Shown piece after piece: positions 39,695 through 49,328 of a DNA stretch of 64,000 nucleotides; the first letter of the stretch is position 1; each line of letters opens with the position of its first letter. This DNA comes from Saccharomycodes ludwigii. Its lineage: Eukaryota > Ascomycota > Saccharomycetes > Saccharomycodales > Saccharomycodaceae. The stretch spans positions 62,001-126,000 of the forward strand of contig NC_060203.1 of assembly GCF_020623625.1 (NCBI RefSeq), in the 5' to 3' direction. The notes below the pieces were generated by a model. The model saw only the letters and a list, made by a program, of their open reading frames with translations. It ran no database searches and was not told the origin of the DNA. Position numbers and translations under genes: made by a program.

Positions 39695-41362
39695 ATGATA
39701 TTCCAATCTTCGGCATCAAATCCCCAGCCACCAAAGTTAGATACTTTATGGGGAAAACTTAAGAATAATGTTTCTACTAAGACAACAGAGGTATCTGCTG
39801 ATGGAAACCTTGGAAGCAGCAACGGTAATAACAGCGGTGTCCAGCCTAGTAACGACAATCATTTCAATGGTCGCCCTGGTTTTTTTACAAGAGCAAAATT
39901 AATTGTAATGAAGTATGCCAAATTCATTGGCCCAGGGTTAATGGTTAGTGTTGCATATATGGATCCAGGTAATTACTCCACTGCTATTTCAGCTGGTGCT
40001 ACCAATCAATTCTCATTGTTATTTGTTATTCTATTATCGTTAGCCTTTGCTTGTCTTTTGCAGTCGCTATGTATTAAATTAGGTTCTGTAACGGGACTAG
40101 ACTTGAGTAGAGCCTGCAAACAATTTCTACCAAACTGGTTAAATATCTTACTGTATTTTTTTGCTGAATGTGCAATTATTGCGACTGATGTGGCAGAAGT
40201 TATTGGTACAGCCATATCTTTAAATATTTTAATGCATATTCCATTACCTGCTGGTGTTATAATTACAATCATTGATGTACTATTTGTCTTAATGGCCTAT
40301 AAACCAGGGAGTGGTATGAGATTTGTTAGACTATTTGAGTACGTGGTTGCTGTTTTGGTATTTGGTGTTTGTATTTGTTTGTGTATTGAATTAGCTTTTC
40401 TTCCAAAAAATAATAATGCTTACACTGTGGCAAAAATATTACGTGGTTATGTTCCATCTCATCAAATGATAGAAAATAATGGTATTGTTCAAGCAGTTGG
40501 TATTTTAGGTGCTACAGTTATGCCACACTCCTTATTTTTGGGTTCTGCATTGGTTCAACCTAGGCTACTAGAATACGATGTGCAAAAAGGAAATTATTCA
40601 ATGCCAAATGAAGGGAACGATGGCGAAAAAAAGGTTGATAAAGATGTTGTTGAATCAGAAGCTTATTTTAATTATAGGCCAACAAAAAAGGCAATACAGT
40701 ATGCTTTGAAATATTCCATTGTAGAATTAGTGGTAACACTTTGTACCTTTGCTCTTTTTATCAACAGTGCTATATTGGTTATATCCGGTGCTATACTATA
40801 TGGCAGTCCCTCTGCTGCAGATGCAGACTTGTACACTATTTATGATTTATTAACTACTTCGTTAGCACCTGCTGCAGGTAAGATTTTAATGGTGGCCCTT
40901 TTATTCAGTGGGCAATCTGCGGGGATTGTTTGCACCATGGCTGGTCAAATTGTTAGTGAAGGACATTTGAATTGGAAAATCAAGCCTTGGAAAAGAAGAA
41001 TAGTAACACGTTCAATTGCTATTATTCCATGCTTAGTAGTTTCTTTGTGTATTGGTAAGGATGCCTTAAACAAAGCCTTGAATGCATCGCAAGTGGTTTT
41101 ATCTATTTTGCTACCCTTTTTAAGTGCACCTCTAATTTTTTTTACTTGCAAAAAATCTATAATGAGAGTTAAAGTACCATCCGAAAACACATCAACAAAT
41201 ATGTCACTAGAAGGTGGTGATGAACTAGACGAAGGTGAATATTGGGATATGTCTAATAATTGGCTAACTACTATCTGTTCTTTTGTGGTGTGGATATTTA
41301 TTTCGTTTTTAAATATTTATATGATTGTTCAGCTAGGTATTAGTCATGGTGATATTTCCTGA
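39695..41362 (+). CDS. SMF1: NRAMP-family divalent metal (Mn2+) transporter Smf1
   Basis: A 555-aa NRAMP transporter with a soluble N-terminal tail and about 11 transmembrane helices. The metal-site motif DPGN (90-93, VAYMDPGNYSTAISAGA) and the TM6 motif MPHSLFLGSALVQPRL are intact, as is GQSAGIVCTMAGQIVSEG. The C-terminus QLGISHGDIS is almost identical to yeast Smf1 (575 aa), which takes up Mn2+ with protons at the plasma membrane and is down-regulated via Bsd2/Rsp5. It matches Smf1 more closely than Smf2 or Smf3. The N-terminus is Asn/Ser-rich. A GACGCGTC motif lies in the 3' flank. Confidence 0.96.
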   Translation: MIFQSSASNPQPPKLDTLWGKLKNNVSTKTTEVSADGNLGSSNGNNSGVQPSNDNHFNGRPGFFTRAKLIVMKYAKFIGPGLMVSVAYMDPGNYSTAISAGATNQFSLLFVILLSLAFACLLQSLCIKLGSVTGLDLSRACKQFLPNWLNILLYFFAECAIIATDVAEVIGTAISLNILMHIPLPAGVIITIIDVLFVLMAYKPGSGMRFVRLFEYVVAVLVFGVCICLCIELAFLPKNNNAYTVAKILRGYVPSHQMIENNGIVQAVGILGATVMPHSLFLGSALVQPRLLEYDVQKGNYSMPNEGNDGEKKVDKDVVESEAYFNYRPTKKAIQYALKYSIVELVVTLCTFALFINSAILVISGAILYGSPSAADADLYTIYDLLTTSLAPAAGKILMVALLFSGQSAGIVCTMAGQIVSEGHLNWKIKPWKRRIVTRSIAIIPCLVVSLCIGKDALNKALNASQVVLSILLPFLSAPLIFFTCKKSIMRVKVPSENTSTNMSLEGGDELDEGEYWDMSNNWLTTICSFVVWIFISFLNIYMIVQLGISHGDIS

Positions 41363-41394
41363 AAAAAAAATATATATATATATATTAAAAATGC

Positions 41395-41402
41395 GACGCG
41401 TC
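41395..41402. promoter_or_regulatory. MCB-like element GACGCGTC
   Basis: Palindromic ACGCGT core (Mbp1/Swi6 MCB consensus) 233 bp upstream of the ATG at 41635. The core is rare in such AT-rich intergenic sequence. Regulation of the downstream gene at G1/S is an inference. Confidence 0.4.
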
Positions 41403-41424
41403 AGATAAGTTTGTGTCAGTGCGA

Positions 41425-41456
<32 letters not shown>

Positions 41457-41634
41457 TTTTACATTATAGCCAGTACTAAATTAAAATAATTATACATAAG
41501 ATGCATCAATGAATTAATTTGTACATCTTAAAATATCTATCTATACATATATATATATTTAAAAAAAAAGACAAGTTCAATAAGGTAATATATCTATTAA
41601 TAAAAACATAAAAAAATTGCTAATATCAGATATA

Positions 41635-43044
41635 ATGAAAAATTATAACAAAATAGAACGAATATGCTCCTGGCATCAAAATCAAATATATTCTGAGACT
41701 ACTTTCAAAGATTCGTCTCAAAATAGTGGGATTAGTTGCGTAGAAAAAGAAAAGAACCATGTCAAACCTTCTCACTACAAAACTTTTAAAAAAGCTTTAA
41801 CGAGTAGAAGAAGACAATACAAAAGAGATGAGCATACTACTTATTATTGTTTGAAGAGCAAAAAACTTACCAACAAGAACAACAACGACAACAACAACAA
41901 CAACAACAATACTTCCGACATATTGCTGGACGTAAAATTAATAGCAGGGAATGAAAATACTAGTTTTAAAGAGAGTTTAAAGATATTATCCGCAAATAAG
42001 TTATTCACTAAATTTTTTTCAAATAGAAACCATATTACAAAGGCGAATGATGATAATATCAATAGTAACGACAACAATGAAGATAGAAATGAAGAAGCTT
42101 CAGATTATAATAATTATGATAATGATAATTTTTCAATCTGCCCCAGTATATATGAATATAGAACCAACAATAGTCTTATTAAAACCTCCAATAGTAATAA
42201 AAACGATAAAAATAGTGCCAATGATAGCGGTAATTTGACATTAACACAACTCTACATGGGAAACTCTGCTAATGTGAATAGATGTTTAAAAGATATGGAT
42301 TCTAATAGATATTCACAAAGAGTACTAAGCATTGAAAAGAAAAGACAAGAACAAGAACAAGAACAATATACAGGTATAGATAATCTAAATAAAAATAAGT
42401 TATCATTAAGAAAAATTTTTACCACATTATCTACTAGACGCCATAATTTTACAGGCACTAGTAATAGATATAAAAATGGTAGCGATCTAGAAAATAATGG
42501 TGCAAACTTTTTGTCAGATTATGCTAAAGAACAAAATGAAAATTTAGTAAGGTTTTTATATGGACAACGAGAAAGTTATAATAATGACAATGGAAACAAT
42601 AGTAATTTATTAGTAGATGAGTGGTTTTTAGGTAGGATGGATTTAGGACCTAACTACAATATTGCAAATTCTTATGCGGGAACCCAACAAGCTAATACTA
42701 GAATTGATACTAATAAAGGGATTGTTATTACTGACACAACTCTGTATTTGCAAGAAACCGATTATTATGCGGATGATGAAAGAGAGGAATTGGAAGAGGA
42801 AGAAAAGAGAGACGCAATGTCGACAAATGAGTTTGTTGTGTGTGATATTTCACTTACTAAAAGTGATGACTCAGGTATGAATACGGATATATCTATTAAA
42901 TTACAGGAGTGTGGTTTACTAAGTAATTTGGAAACAACCACTAAAATTGAAGAATGTATTGACTTGGAAAATATTAGTAAGTGTAATGCGGACAGTAATT
43001 CTAAATCATTTTTAGAATCAAAAGGAGCAAAACGAGTTACTTGA
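41635..43044 (+). CDS. Unrecognised Asn-rich protein
   Basis: A 469-aa open frame starting at the first ATG; the TTG 18 bases earlier is not needed. Basic N-terminal region (KTFKKALTSRRRQYKRD, about 49-65), several Asn-rich stretches (NNNDNNNNNNNT; NNDNFS), a Glu/Gln run (KKRQEQEQEQY), an acidic run (DDEREELEEEEKRD), and a C-terminal part with EFVVCDISLTKSDDSG. No transmembrane segment, signal peptide or known domain was recognised. The absence of any stop over 1.4 kb in AT-rich DNA supports a real gene. Likely a fast-evolving regulatory protein, with an MCB-like site upstream. I cannot assign a family. Confidence 0.75.
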   Translation: MKNYNKIERICSWHQNQIYSETTFKDSSQNSGISCVEKEKNHVKPSHYKTFKKALTSRRRQYKRDEHTTYYCLKSKKLTNKNNNDNNNNNNNTSDILLDVKLIAGNENTSFKESLKILSANKLFTKFFSNRNHITKANDDNINSNDNNEDRNEEASDYNNYDNDNFSICPSIYEYRTNNSLIKTSNSNKNDKNSANDSGNLTLTQLYMGNSANVNRCLKDMDSNRYSQRVLSIEKKRQEQEQEQYTGIDNLNKNKLSLRKIFTTLSTRRHNFTGTSNRYKNGSDLENNGANFLSDYAKEQNENLVRFLYGQRESYNNDNGNNSNLLVDEWFLGRMDLGPNYNIANSYAGTQQANTRIDTNKGIVITDTTLYLQETDYYADDEREELEEEEKRDAMSTNEFVVCDISLTKSDDSGMNTDISIKLQECGLLSNLETTTKIEECIDLENISKCNADSNSKSFLESKGAKRVT

Positions 43045-44002
43045 CAGTACTAATGCCAAGATGGTATTTTAATAAATGAATTAATACAAAAAAAGAAAAA
43101 GAATAAAAGATACTTTGTAATTAGGATGTAATATTTAATTTTAAATAGAAAGGAATGTCTTTTATTAAGTCAAAATGATCTATTTTTTTTTTTTCTCTTT
43201 TTTTTTTTTTACTAGTATTATATGGTGATCTTGAAATCACTTAGTACGAAGAGTCTGATGTGATGCATTTATATTTTTTTGTAACCCGGACCGAGTTTAA
43301 TTTATTTCATCCAATAAAAATAACAGCAACAACAATAATTTGTGACCTTTCCCCCGTGCGGTGTTGTCTATGACAAGTAAACGGTCACTTTTAAAAGTGC
43401 AATCAAATTGAAAAATAAAATTAAAAAAAAAAATGCGTACCTTTTTCTTCTTCTTCTTTTTTCTTTTTTATTTTATTTTATTACCAAGAAAGAAAAAAAG
43501 AAAAAAAAAAGAAAAGATAATTTTTTATTTTGGAAAAAAGGAAAAAAAAAAAAAAATTAAAAGGCTTAAAAAAAATAATAAACAACAAACATTAAACAAC
43601 TTCGTCATCATCACCATCAGAACCATCACCATCATCACCACCACCACCACTACCGCCATTTTTTTATTTTTTTTATTTCTTTTTCTTTTTCTTTTTCCCT
43701 TCTCTTTTCCTTTTTTTTTTTTTTGGATTCTATCTTAACAACGTTCTTTACCAACTTAAAAATATATTCTTCTATATTTATAAATACAAATAGAACTATA
43801 AAGTAATAATATATATAGTAAATCATAGAAGGGGAAAATAAAATATTAATAAACAAGTAACAAGAAGCTATATATCTAATAATAATAAAAAAAAAAAGTA
43901 GAAACGTAACAAACGAACAAATAACTGATACCGTTTTTATTGTATTATTGGTAACACTTTGAACAAAATTATACAAAACACCCTACAGCGCAAAAATATC
44001 AG
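43045..44002. other. Upstream region of CAB3 with CAT/CAC and poly(A/T) tracts
   Basis: About 960 bp without a supported gene. Contains T-tracts (43180-43212), a purine-rich block (43486-43575), a CAT/CAC trinucleotide tract (43606-43658), a T/C-rich block (43662-43725) and AT-rich leader sequence. A frame of about 100 codons (43433-43738) is almost entirely low complexity. Confidence 0.55.
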
Positions 44003-46279
44003 ATGATTAAAAAGCAAACTGATACTACTACCACCAAAATACCGGCCAAAAAAAAAGAAACTACTCCTAACTCATACAATGATACTATCAAGCAAAACAA
44101 TTTAAGTGAAATTAAACCAGTCTCTATTTTAACAAACGGAAATGCAATGAGAAAAAAGAGTGGTGTCAATATAGTTGATCTGAGTGGCGGCATTTCAAAA
44201 GATAACAACAATAACTTAAACACTAACGTTAGGTCCGTTTCTTCAAACAGTGTGACAAGTAATTCAAGTACTTCTTCCACCTCCAGCATATATCATTTTA
44301 ATAATAACAATATTAAAAATAGTGGAAATAATAAGAACATAGTCAATAATATATCACATCCATGTTTAAAAGTTAGAACAGCATCCAATGATAACAACAC
44401 GAAGGCTTCTCTCCCCAATGGCATCACGCCCACCAACATACTCACAGTGACCCCTGCGGAATTTATTTCAGCCACTAGCACATCGTCTTCTGAACTAAAG
44501 ACTCCCTTAACTGCCGTTCAATTTAGTTTAGACGAAAATAGTGTAAAAAAATTAACTCATCATAGAGGCTCTATTTCCACCATACCTATGGCAGGATCAA
44601 GTGCAAATAGTTCCTTTTCTATTACCAGTAATACACCTAATTCTGTCACTTCATTATCATCCGCTAATCGTAGTCCATCCTCTCACAATTTGTCTAAGCT
44701 GTTTTCGACGAAGCAACAAGATATTGCAATGAGTGATAGCACTGCCGCTGGAAATACCTCAACGTACAGCGATATTGGTTATAATAACACAAGGAAGAGC
44801 ACCAATGGAGCTTTATTTGTATTATCTAAAACACCTTCCCCTAAAGGAACCAAAAACAACAATGCCAGCTTGTCGAAAACTCTTTTACCTGCAAGCCCAC
44901 AAATTTCTATAGATGATTCTAAAGATAACAATGATACTAATAGAAAGAATTCTATGTTTCAGATGCCAGGCGATTTTACCGTACCTAGCAAGGACAACAC
45001 TAATAAAAAAGAAGGGGGGAAAATAGTTTCACATTCACAAGAACTGAAGCAGAAACCCAGCGGCAATAATACCAATAGTAGTGCCTCAAAAACAATCATT
45101 GGTGATCCAAACACGCCTCATTTACCGTTTACTGATTTCTTTCAGAAAAAAGTGGATGATGCGAAGATACATATTTTAATAGGTGCAACAGGCTCGGTAG
45201 CCACCATTAAAATTCCACTGATTATTAACAAATTTTTTAAGAAATATACCCCGGAAAAAGTATCGATTCAATTAATTTTGACAAAATCTGCAGAAAGGTT
45301 TTTAAAGGGGGCTAAGATTAGTAGCAACGTGAAAATATGGACAGATGAAGATGAATGGTTTGGTTTTAAAAAAATTGGAGACCCTATTTTTCATACAGAA
45401 CTAAGAAAATGGGCGGATATTTTTCTTATTGTTCCATTAAGTGCAAACACTTTGGCCAAGATTTCTAATGGTATTTGCGACAATTTATTAACTTGTATAG
45501 TCAGAGAATGGAATAGCAATGTTCCAATATATGTGGCGCCGGCCATGAATACCTTTATGTATATTAATCCAATGACTAAAAAACATCTAAAATTATTACA
45601 GGAAGATTTCCCACATGTGGAGGTGTTGAAGCCGGTAGAGAAGGTGCTAGTTTGTGGTGACATAGGTATGGGTGGGATGAGAGAATGGACTGATATTGTT
45701 GAAATTGTAGTTCGAAGATTAAAACTCATAAGAGGCACTGAGATAGGTACACCTAACAATAATTTTATTACAGAAAATAATAATAATGGTGACCATGGCC
45801 TAACTAAACGTACTGATAGTATATCCAGTCTGAACTTAATTAATAATATGAATAGAAATACCGAATTAGTGGCGGAAGGGGAAAGAAAAGATAGTGTTAC
45901 CAGCAATAGTAGTTATAATGATAAAAATAATATTAATGGAAAAAGTACGGAATGTCAGAAACTGAATGCTGGAAATAAAATACAAACTGGCCAAATGCAA
46001 GATGATAAGAATATTAGAATTGGAAAAGAGGAAGAAGATGGAAATGAATTAAGAAAGAAAGTACTGCTTCAAAACAAAAGTAGTTTAGAAGAAAGCAGGG
46101 ATGAAGAGGCAGAAAATAATGACGATTCAGAAGAAGAAGAAGAAGGAGATGATGATTCAGAAGAGGATGATGATTCAGAGGATGATGATTCAGAAGATGA
46201 CGATTCAGAAGATGATGATTCGGAAGATGAAAATGATGACGATTCCGATGATGACCCAGTTGTTATTATAGATAATTAA
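44003..46279 (+). CDS. CAB3: Phosphopantothenoylcysteine decarboxylase subunit Cab3
   Basis: A 758-aa protein. The N-terminal 385 residues are Asn/Ser/Thr-rich and disordered; a flavodoxin-like PPCDC/HFCD domain follows (about 388-580), then an acidic tail of Asp-Asp-Ser-Glu repeats. The domain carries FMN-binding ILIGATGSVA, catalytic His464 (FHTELRKWAD), Asn516 (APAMNTFMY) and Cys551 (LVCGDIGMGGM). Cab3 forms the PPCDC heterotrimer of coenzyme A synthesis with Sis2/Vhs3. Presence of the Cys and the sequence PAMNTFMYINPMTKKHL indicate Cab3 rather than Sis2/Vhs3, which lack the Cys. Its place next to CYT2 fits YKL088W. Longer than yeast Cab3 (571 aa). Confidence 0.93.
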   Translation: MIKKQTDTTTTKIPAKKKETTPNSYNDTIKQNNLSEIKPVSILTNGNAMRKKSGVNIVDLSGGISKDNNNNLNTNVRSVSSNSVTSNSSTSSTSSIYHFNNNNIKNSGNNKNIVNNISHPCLKVRTASNDNNTKASLPNGITPTNILTVTPAEFISATSTSSSELKTPLTAVQFSLDENSVKKLTHHRGSISTIPMAGSSANSSFSITSNTPNSVTSLSSANRSPSSHNLSKLFSTKQQDIAMSDSTAAGNTSTYSDIGYNNTRKSTNGALFVLSKTPSPKGTKNNNASLSKTLLPASPQISIDDSKDNNDTNRKNSMFQMPGDFTVPSKDNTNKKEGGKIVSHSQELKQKPSGNNTNSSASKTIIGDPNTPHLPFTDFFQKKVDDAKIHILIGATGSVATIKIPLIINKFFKKYTPEKVSIQLILTKSAERFLKGAKISSNVKIWTDEDEWFGFKKIGDPIFHTELRKWADIFLIVPLSANTLAKISNGICDNLLTCIVREWNSNVPIYVAPAMNTFMYINPMTKKHLKLLQEDFPHVEVLKPVEKVLVCGDIGMGGMREWTDIVEIVVRRLKLIRGTEIGTPNNNFITENNNNGDHGLTKRTDSISSLNLINNMNRNTELVAEGERKDSVTSNSSYNDKNNINGKSTECQKLNAGNKIQTGQMQDDKNIRIGKEEEDGNELRKKVLLQNKSSLEESRDEEAENNDDSEEEEEGDDDSEEDDDSEDDDSEDDDSEDDDSEDENDDDSDDDPVVIIDN

Positions 46280-46485
46280 GTACTTATAAGGATGATAATT
46301 GTTTTATTATATAAATGTAACACCTAAATGATGAAAGTAAATGTGCTTGCATATCTGCATTTTTATAACCTTACAACCGGTTACGAGACTGCTATGTATT
46401 AAATATTTACATTGGTGAGAATTTTGTTTCATTGGCCAATTTTTTCTTTTCTTGATATTAATTTCAAAATAAGCCGGGTAATAGT

Positions 46486-46518
<33 letters not shown>

Positions 46519-46717
46519 CGAGTAAAAATAAGTTAGGAAATTTCAAAGCGTGTATGTTAATATAGGAAAACGAAAGAAAAAAAATTTGAAAATTCATGTC
46601 TTTTCTTTCTTTTCTTTTCTTTTCTTTTTTTTTTTCTTTTTACTTTATTAGAAACTAGTCAACATTTACTTATAGAGGCAAACTAAATACACACATACAC
46701 AAACAACAACAAATAAA
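46280..46717. promoter_or_regulatory. TIM10 promoter region
   Basis: 438 bp with a Reb1-type CGGGTAA (46475-46481), a T-tract of about 28 bases (46491-46518) and a TTTTC run (46598-46640). A Reb1 site beside poly(dT) is the classic arrangement of a nucleosome-depleted yeast promoter. Nothing else recognised. Confidence 0.5.
46475..46481 (+). promoter_or_regulatory. Candidate Reb1 site CGGGTAA
   Basis: Exact match to the yeast Reb1 consensus, 237 bp upstream of the TIM10 ATG and 9 bp from a long T-tract. Confidence 0.5.
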
Positions 46718-46999
46718 ATGTCATTTTTAGGTTTCGGTGGCGGTGCTCCACAACTTTCCTCTACTCAAAAAATCCAAGCTGCTGAAGCTGAATTAGATTT
46801 GGTTACCGATATGTTTAACAAATTGATTGGTAATTGTCACAAGAAATGTATTGATACTAATTACTCAGATGGTGATTTGACTAAAACTGAAGGTAACTGC
46901 ATAGATAGATGTGTTGCCAAATATTTCGAAACTAATGTTAAAGTTGGTGAAAATATGCAAAAAGCAGGCCAAAACTTTACTCCAGGTGGTAGATTATAA
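46718..46999 (+). CDS. TIM10: Mitochondrial intermembrane-space chaperone Tim10
   Basis: A 93-aa small TIM, the exact length of yeast Tim10. The twin CX3C motif is C40HKKC44 and C61IDRC65, flanked by two amphipathic helices. [25 protein letters not shown] and [18 protein letters not shown] are essentially identical to yeast. Tim9-Tim10 hexamers ferry hydrophobic carrier precursors across the intermembrane space. Import depends on Mia40 disulfide relay, which HOT13 (also in this window) assists. Convergent with CYT2. Confidence 0.98.
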   Translation: MSFLGFGGGAPQLSSTQKIQAAEAELDLVTDMFNKLIGNCHKKCIDTNYSDGDLTKTEGNCIDRCVAKYFETNVKVGENMQKAGQNFTPGGRL

Positions 47000-47501
47000 T
47001 TGAAATGACCTGGAAAATGTAAGGAATAAGATAATGTAACAAATATTTCAAAAAAAAACAAAGAAAGAAGAAGATAAATTTATTTTACTGGACCAAGTTA
47101 CTCAGATTAGAAAGGTCTATATTTTTATGGCATAAGAAAGAGCAATTTCCAAAAAAAAAAAAAAAAAATTCTTTTCCTTTAAAACATATATTTCTTTGAT
47201 CTGTACGATTAATTGTCTATCTATTTTTTTTTTCTCTCTCCCTCTTTTTTTTTTTTTTTTTGTTTTCCCTAAATATTGCCAACTGTATATATTTTGTTAT
47301 AAGATTAGCTTAATGTAAATAGGTTTTTTCTTTTTTTTCCTTTTCCTTTTCGTAAATGTTAAAACTTCAAAAGTGTTGACCCATATATTTACACAATAAG
47401 GTTAATTGAAAACTGAATACTAGTTTATATATATATATTTACATGTAAAAGAAAGGTGTCTGGAATAAGTAATTTGACACTATGGAATGGAAGAGAGTTA
47501 T
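47000..47501. other. TIM10-CYT2 convergent intergenic region
   Basis: About 500 bp with A-tract (47151-47168), T-tracts (47225-47234, 47246-47260) and AT-rich 3' flanks. No gene seen. Confidence 0.5.
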
Positions 47502-48350
47502 TTAATCCAGACCAAAAGCCTTGTATAATCTCATTTTAATACCCTCAAAACTATTTAATTTAGGTCTAACATCCAAAAAAATTTCTGGGTTACCAAGCCT
47601 ATCTTCTTCATTATAAAAATCAATAACATAATCAATTTCTTTACCACATCTATTAACAGTCCAATCGTGTCTATCAAAAGGTTTTGAATATCCCAAAATA
47701 GAGCTCCTAATCCAGGCTCTAGGGGTTAATTTTTTAGCATCACCTTTAAAACTGGTTAACTCAATACCACCACATTTATCACCGCCTTGGTTTTTTTCCC
47801 ACATTTGAATAAAATTCCAGACACGTTCATTAATATTATTGTGAATTGGGATGACTGTCTTCATATCGTCAGTATTTGGCTTCCAATTTTTTCTCAGCAT
47901 TGCCTCATAAAATTGTTTTTGAGATGGATAAATCCAGTTATCATGTTTCCCAGTTCTTGGTATAGAACTGATTTCACGTTCTTCTGATAAGTTAACATTG
48001 GTTTTATACTCAAGCACTTCAGGTAGGTCTGTACTAGAGCATTCGATATCTTGTGTGGTAGTGTTTGGAACGGTAGCATCCTTTGGAGATTGTGAATTTT
48101 TTAGCCAAACTTGGCGAGCTTCATGGTTAACTGGGCATTTAGATTCTTCTTCACCTTTAGAATTTTCGACATTTGGGTGGTTAGGGGGTAAAGCTCTTAT
48201 GGAATCGTTGACGTTATTTACCGCTGAAGAAGTTGGTTTTGGTGTAGGACCCCACAATGCATCCATCCATTTGTTTCTAGCTTCAGGGGCAACTGGACAA
48301 GAGGCAGCAGAATCAGCTTCTGGACTGGTATTTTTAGAAGGTGTACTCAT
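47502..48350 (-). CDS. CYT2: Cytochrome c1 heme lyase Cyt2
   Basis: A 282-aa holocytochrome c synthase family protein. REISSIPRTG, WIYPSQKQFYEAMLRKNW, DMKTVIPIHNNINERVW, KPFDRHDWTVNRCGKEIDYVIDFY and DVRPKLNSFEG follow yeast Cyt2 (224 aa) rather than Cyc3. His in PIHNNINE and in FDRHDW are the conserved heme-handling residues. It attaches heme to apocytochrome c1 in the mitochondrial intermembrane space. The N-terminus is extended and holds two Cys-Pro-Val motifs (C18 and C72), each followed by a Trp (EARNKW, EARQVW), whereas the recalled yeast protein has one. Position matches YKL087C. Confidence 0.96.
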   Translation of the reverse strand: MSTPSKNTSPEADSAASCPVAPEARNKWMDALWGPTPKPTSSAVNNVNDSIRALPPNHPNVENSKGEEESKCPVNHEARQVWLKNSQSPKDATVPNTTTQDIECSSTDLPEVLEYKTNVNLSEEREISSIPRTGKHDNWIYPSQKQFYEAMLRKNWKPNTDDMKTVIPIHNNINERVWNFIQMWEKNQGGDKCGGIELTSFKGDAKKLTPRAWIRSSILGYSKPFDRHDWTVNRCGKEIDYVIDFYNEEDRLGNPEIFLDVRPKLNSFEGIKMRLYKAFGLD

Positions 48351-48931
48351 TATAATATTTTCGTTATGTTCGATGATTTTATTTAGGTGTTATATGAGGG
48401 GGGAATAGATTAATTATATTAAATTTTTTTTTTTTTTTTTTTTTTTTGGTTCCTTTAATACACCGAAACATCCTAAACTTGTCTCTTCCCTCGCTCTCCT
48501 AAAACTTTTCACTTTTTCTACTTCAAGATAAATATAAAGTCCGTAAATGCGCAAAATACGAAGTTCCGAGTGGCAAAAGTTTAGTATATGAAAACTATTT
48601 CTAAAGAATCACGAAATTGCAAGCTATCAACAAACCAAAAGAAATTAAACAACATTAATAAAAGTTTATTATATTTATTTTTACATTGCATAAGAACATT
48701 ATTTGTTAAAATCTTGTCATTATAAATATATTTATCAATATTGTTTTTATATTTTTTTTATTCCAAAGTAAGTAAAAGACCATGTTAAAAATTACATCAA
48801 CCTTTTCTTTTTTAAATGTCACATATATATATATCTTGGTATAATACGTTCTTCGATGTAGCAAGATAATAACAATACATTTACGACTAAGAAAAATATT
48901 ATACCTCAAAAAGTTTTCTTTTTTTATTTTC

Positions 48932-48963
<32 letters not shown>

Positions 48964-49166
48964 ATAAAAATTAAAGTTTAAATTTAAAAACAATCCTGTA
49001 TTAACCTCAAAAACTTGTATACTTAGAATTGAGAACAAACTCCAACAAAATATAACTGTACAGGCTTTTGGGAATGTTTTGCTGGAAAATTTTTTTAATT
49101 ATATAGAACAAACGATGTTTATTCATTCCAACTTGATTTTATGAATGGAAATAGCATTTTTCTTTT

Positions 49167-49200
<34 letters not shown>

Positions 49201-49328
49201 CATAAAATAGGTCTTAGAATAAGTATTTCGGTAAAAAAACTATTAACATTTTATTTTGTTTTATACTTTGCCATAATAATAATAATAATAATAATAATAC
49301 TAATAATACTAATAATAATAAAGTTAGA
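48351..49328. promoter_or_regulatory. CYT2-GPA1 divergent intergenic region
   Basis: About 980 bp without a gene. Contains a T-tract of about 23 bases (48425-48447), the PACE-like nonamer AGTGGCAAA (48569-48577), a T-tract (48937-48955), a TA run (49173-49198) and an AAT-type trinucleotide run (49273-49320) ending 8 bp before the GPA1 ATG. No clear pheromone-response TGAAACA was noticed. Confidence 0.5.
49273..49320. repeat. AAT trinucleotide microsatellite in the GPA1 leader
   Basis: Tandem AAT units with two interruptions, 8 bp upstream of the GPA1 start codon and so probably within its 5' untranslated region. Confidence 0.85.

Noticed and set aside
41617-41634. TTG start for the Asn-rich protein
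   Set aside because: An ATG occurs six codons later and yeast nuclear genes rarely use TTG.
43433-43738. Frame of about 100 codons upstream of CAB3
   Set aside because: Nearly all Phe, Lys, Thr and Ile from homopolymer and CAT/CAC repeats; no coding signal.
44003-46279. Naming the HFCD-domain gene SIS2/HAL3
   Set aside because: The Cys-containing VCGDIG motif, the PAMNTFMYINPM sequence and the position next to CYT2 indicate CAB3 instead.
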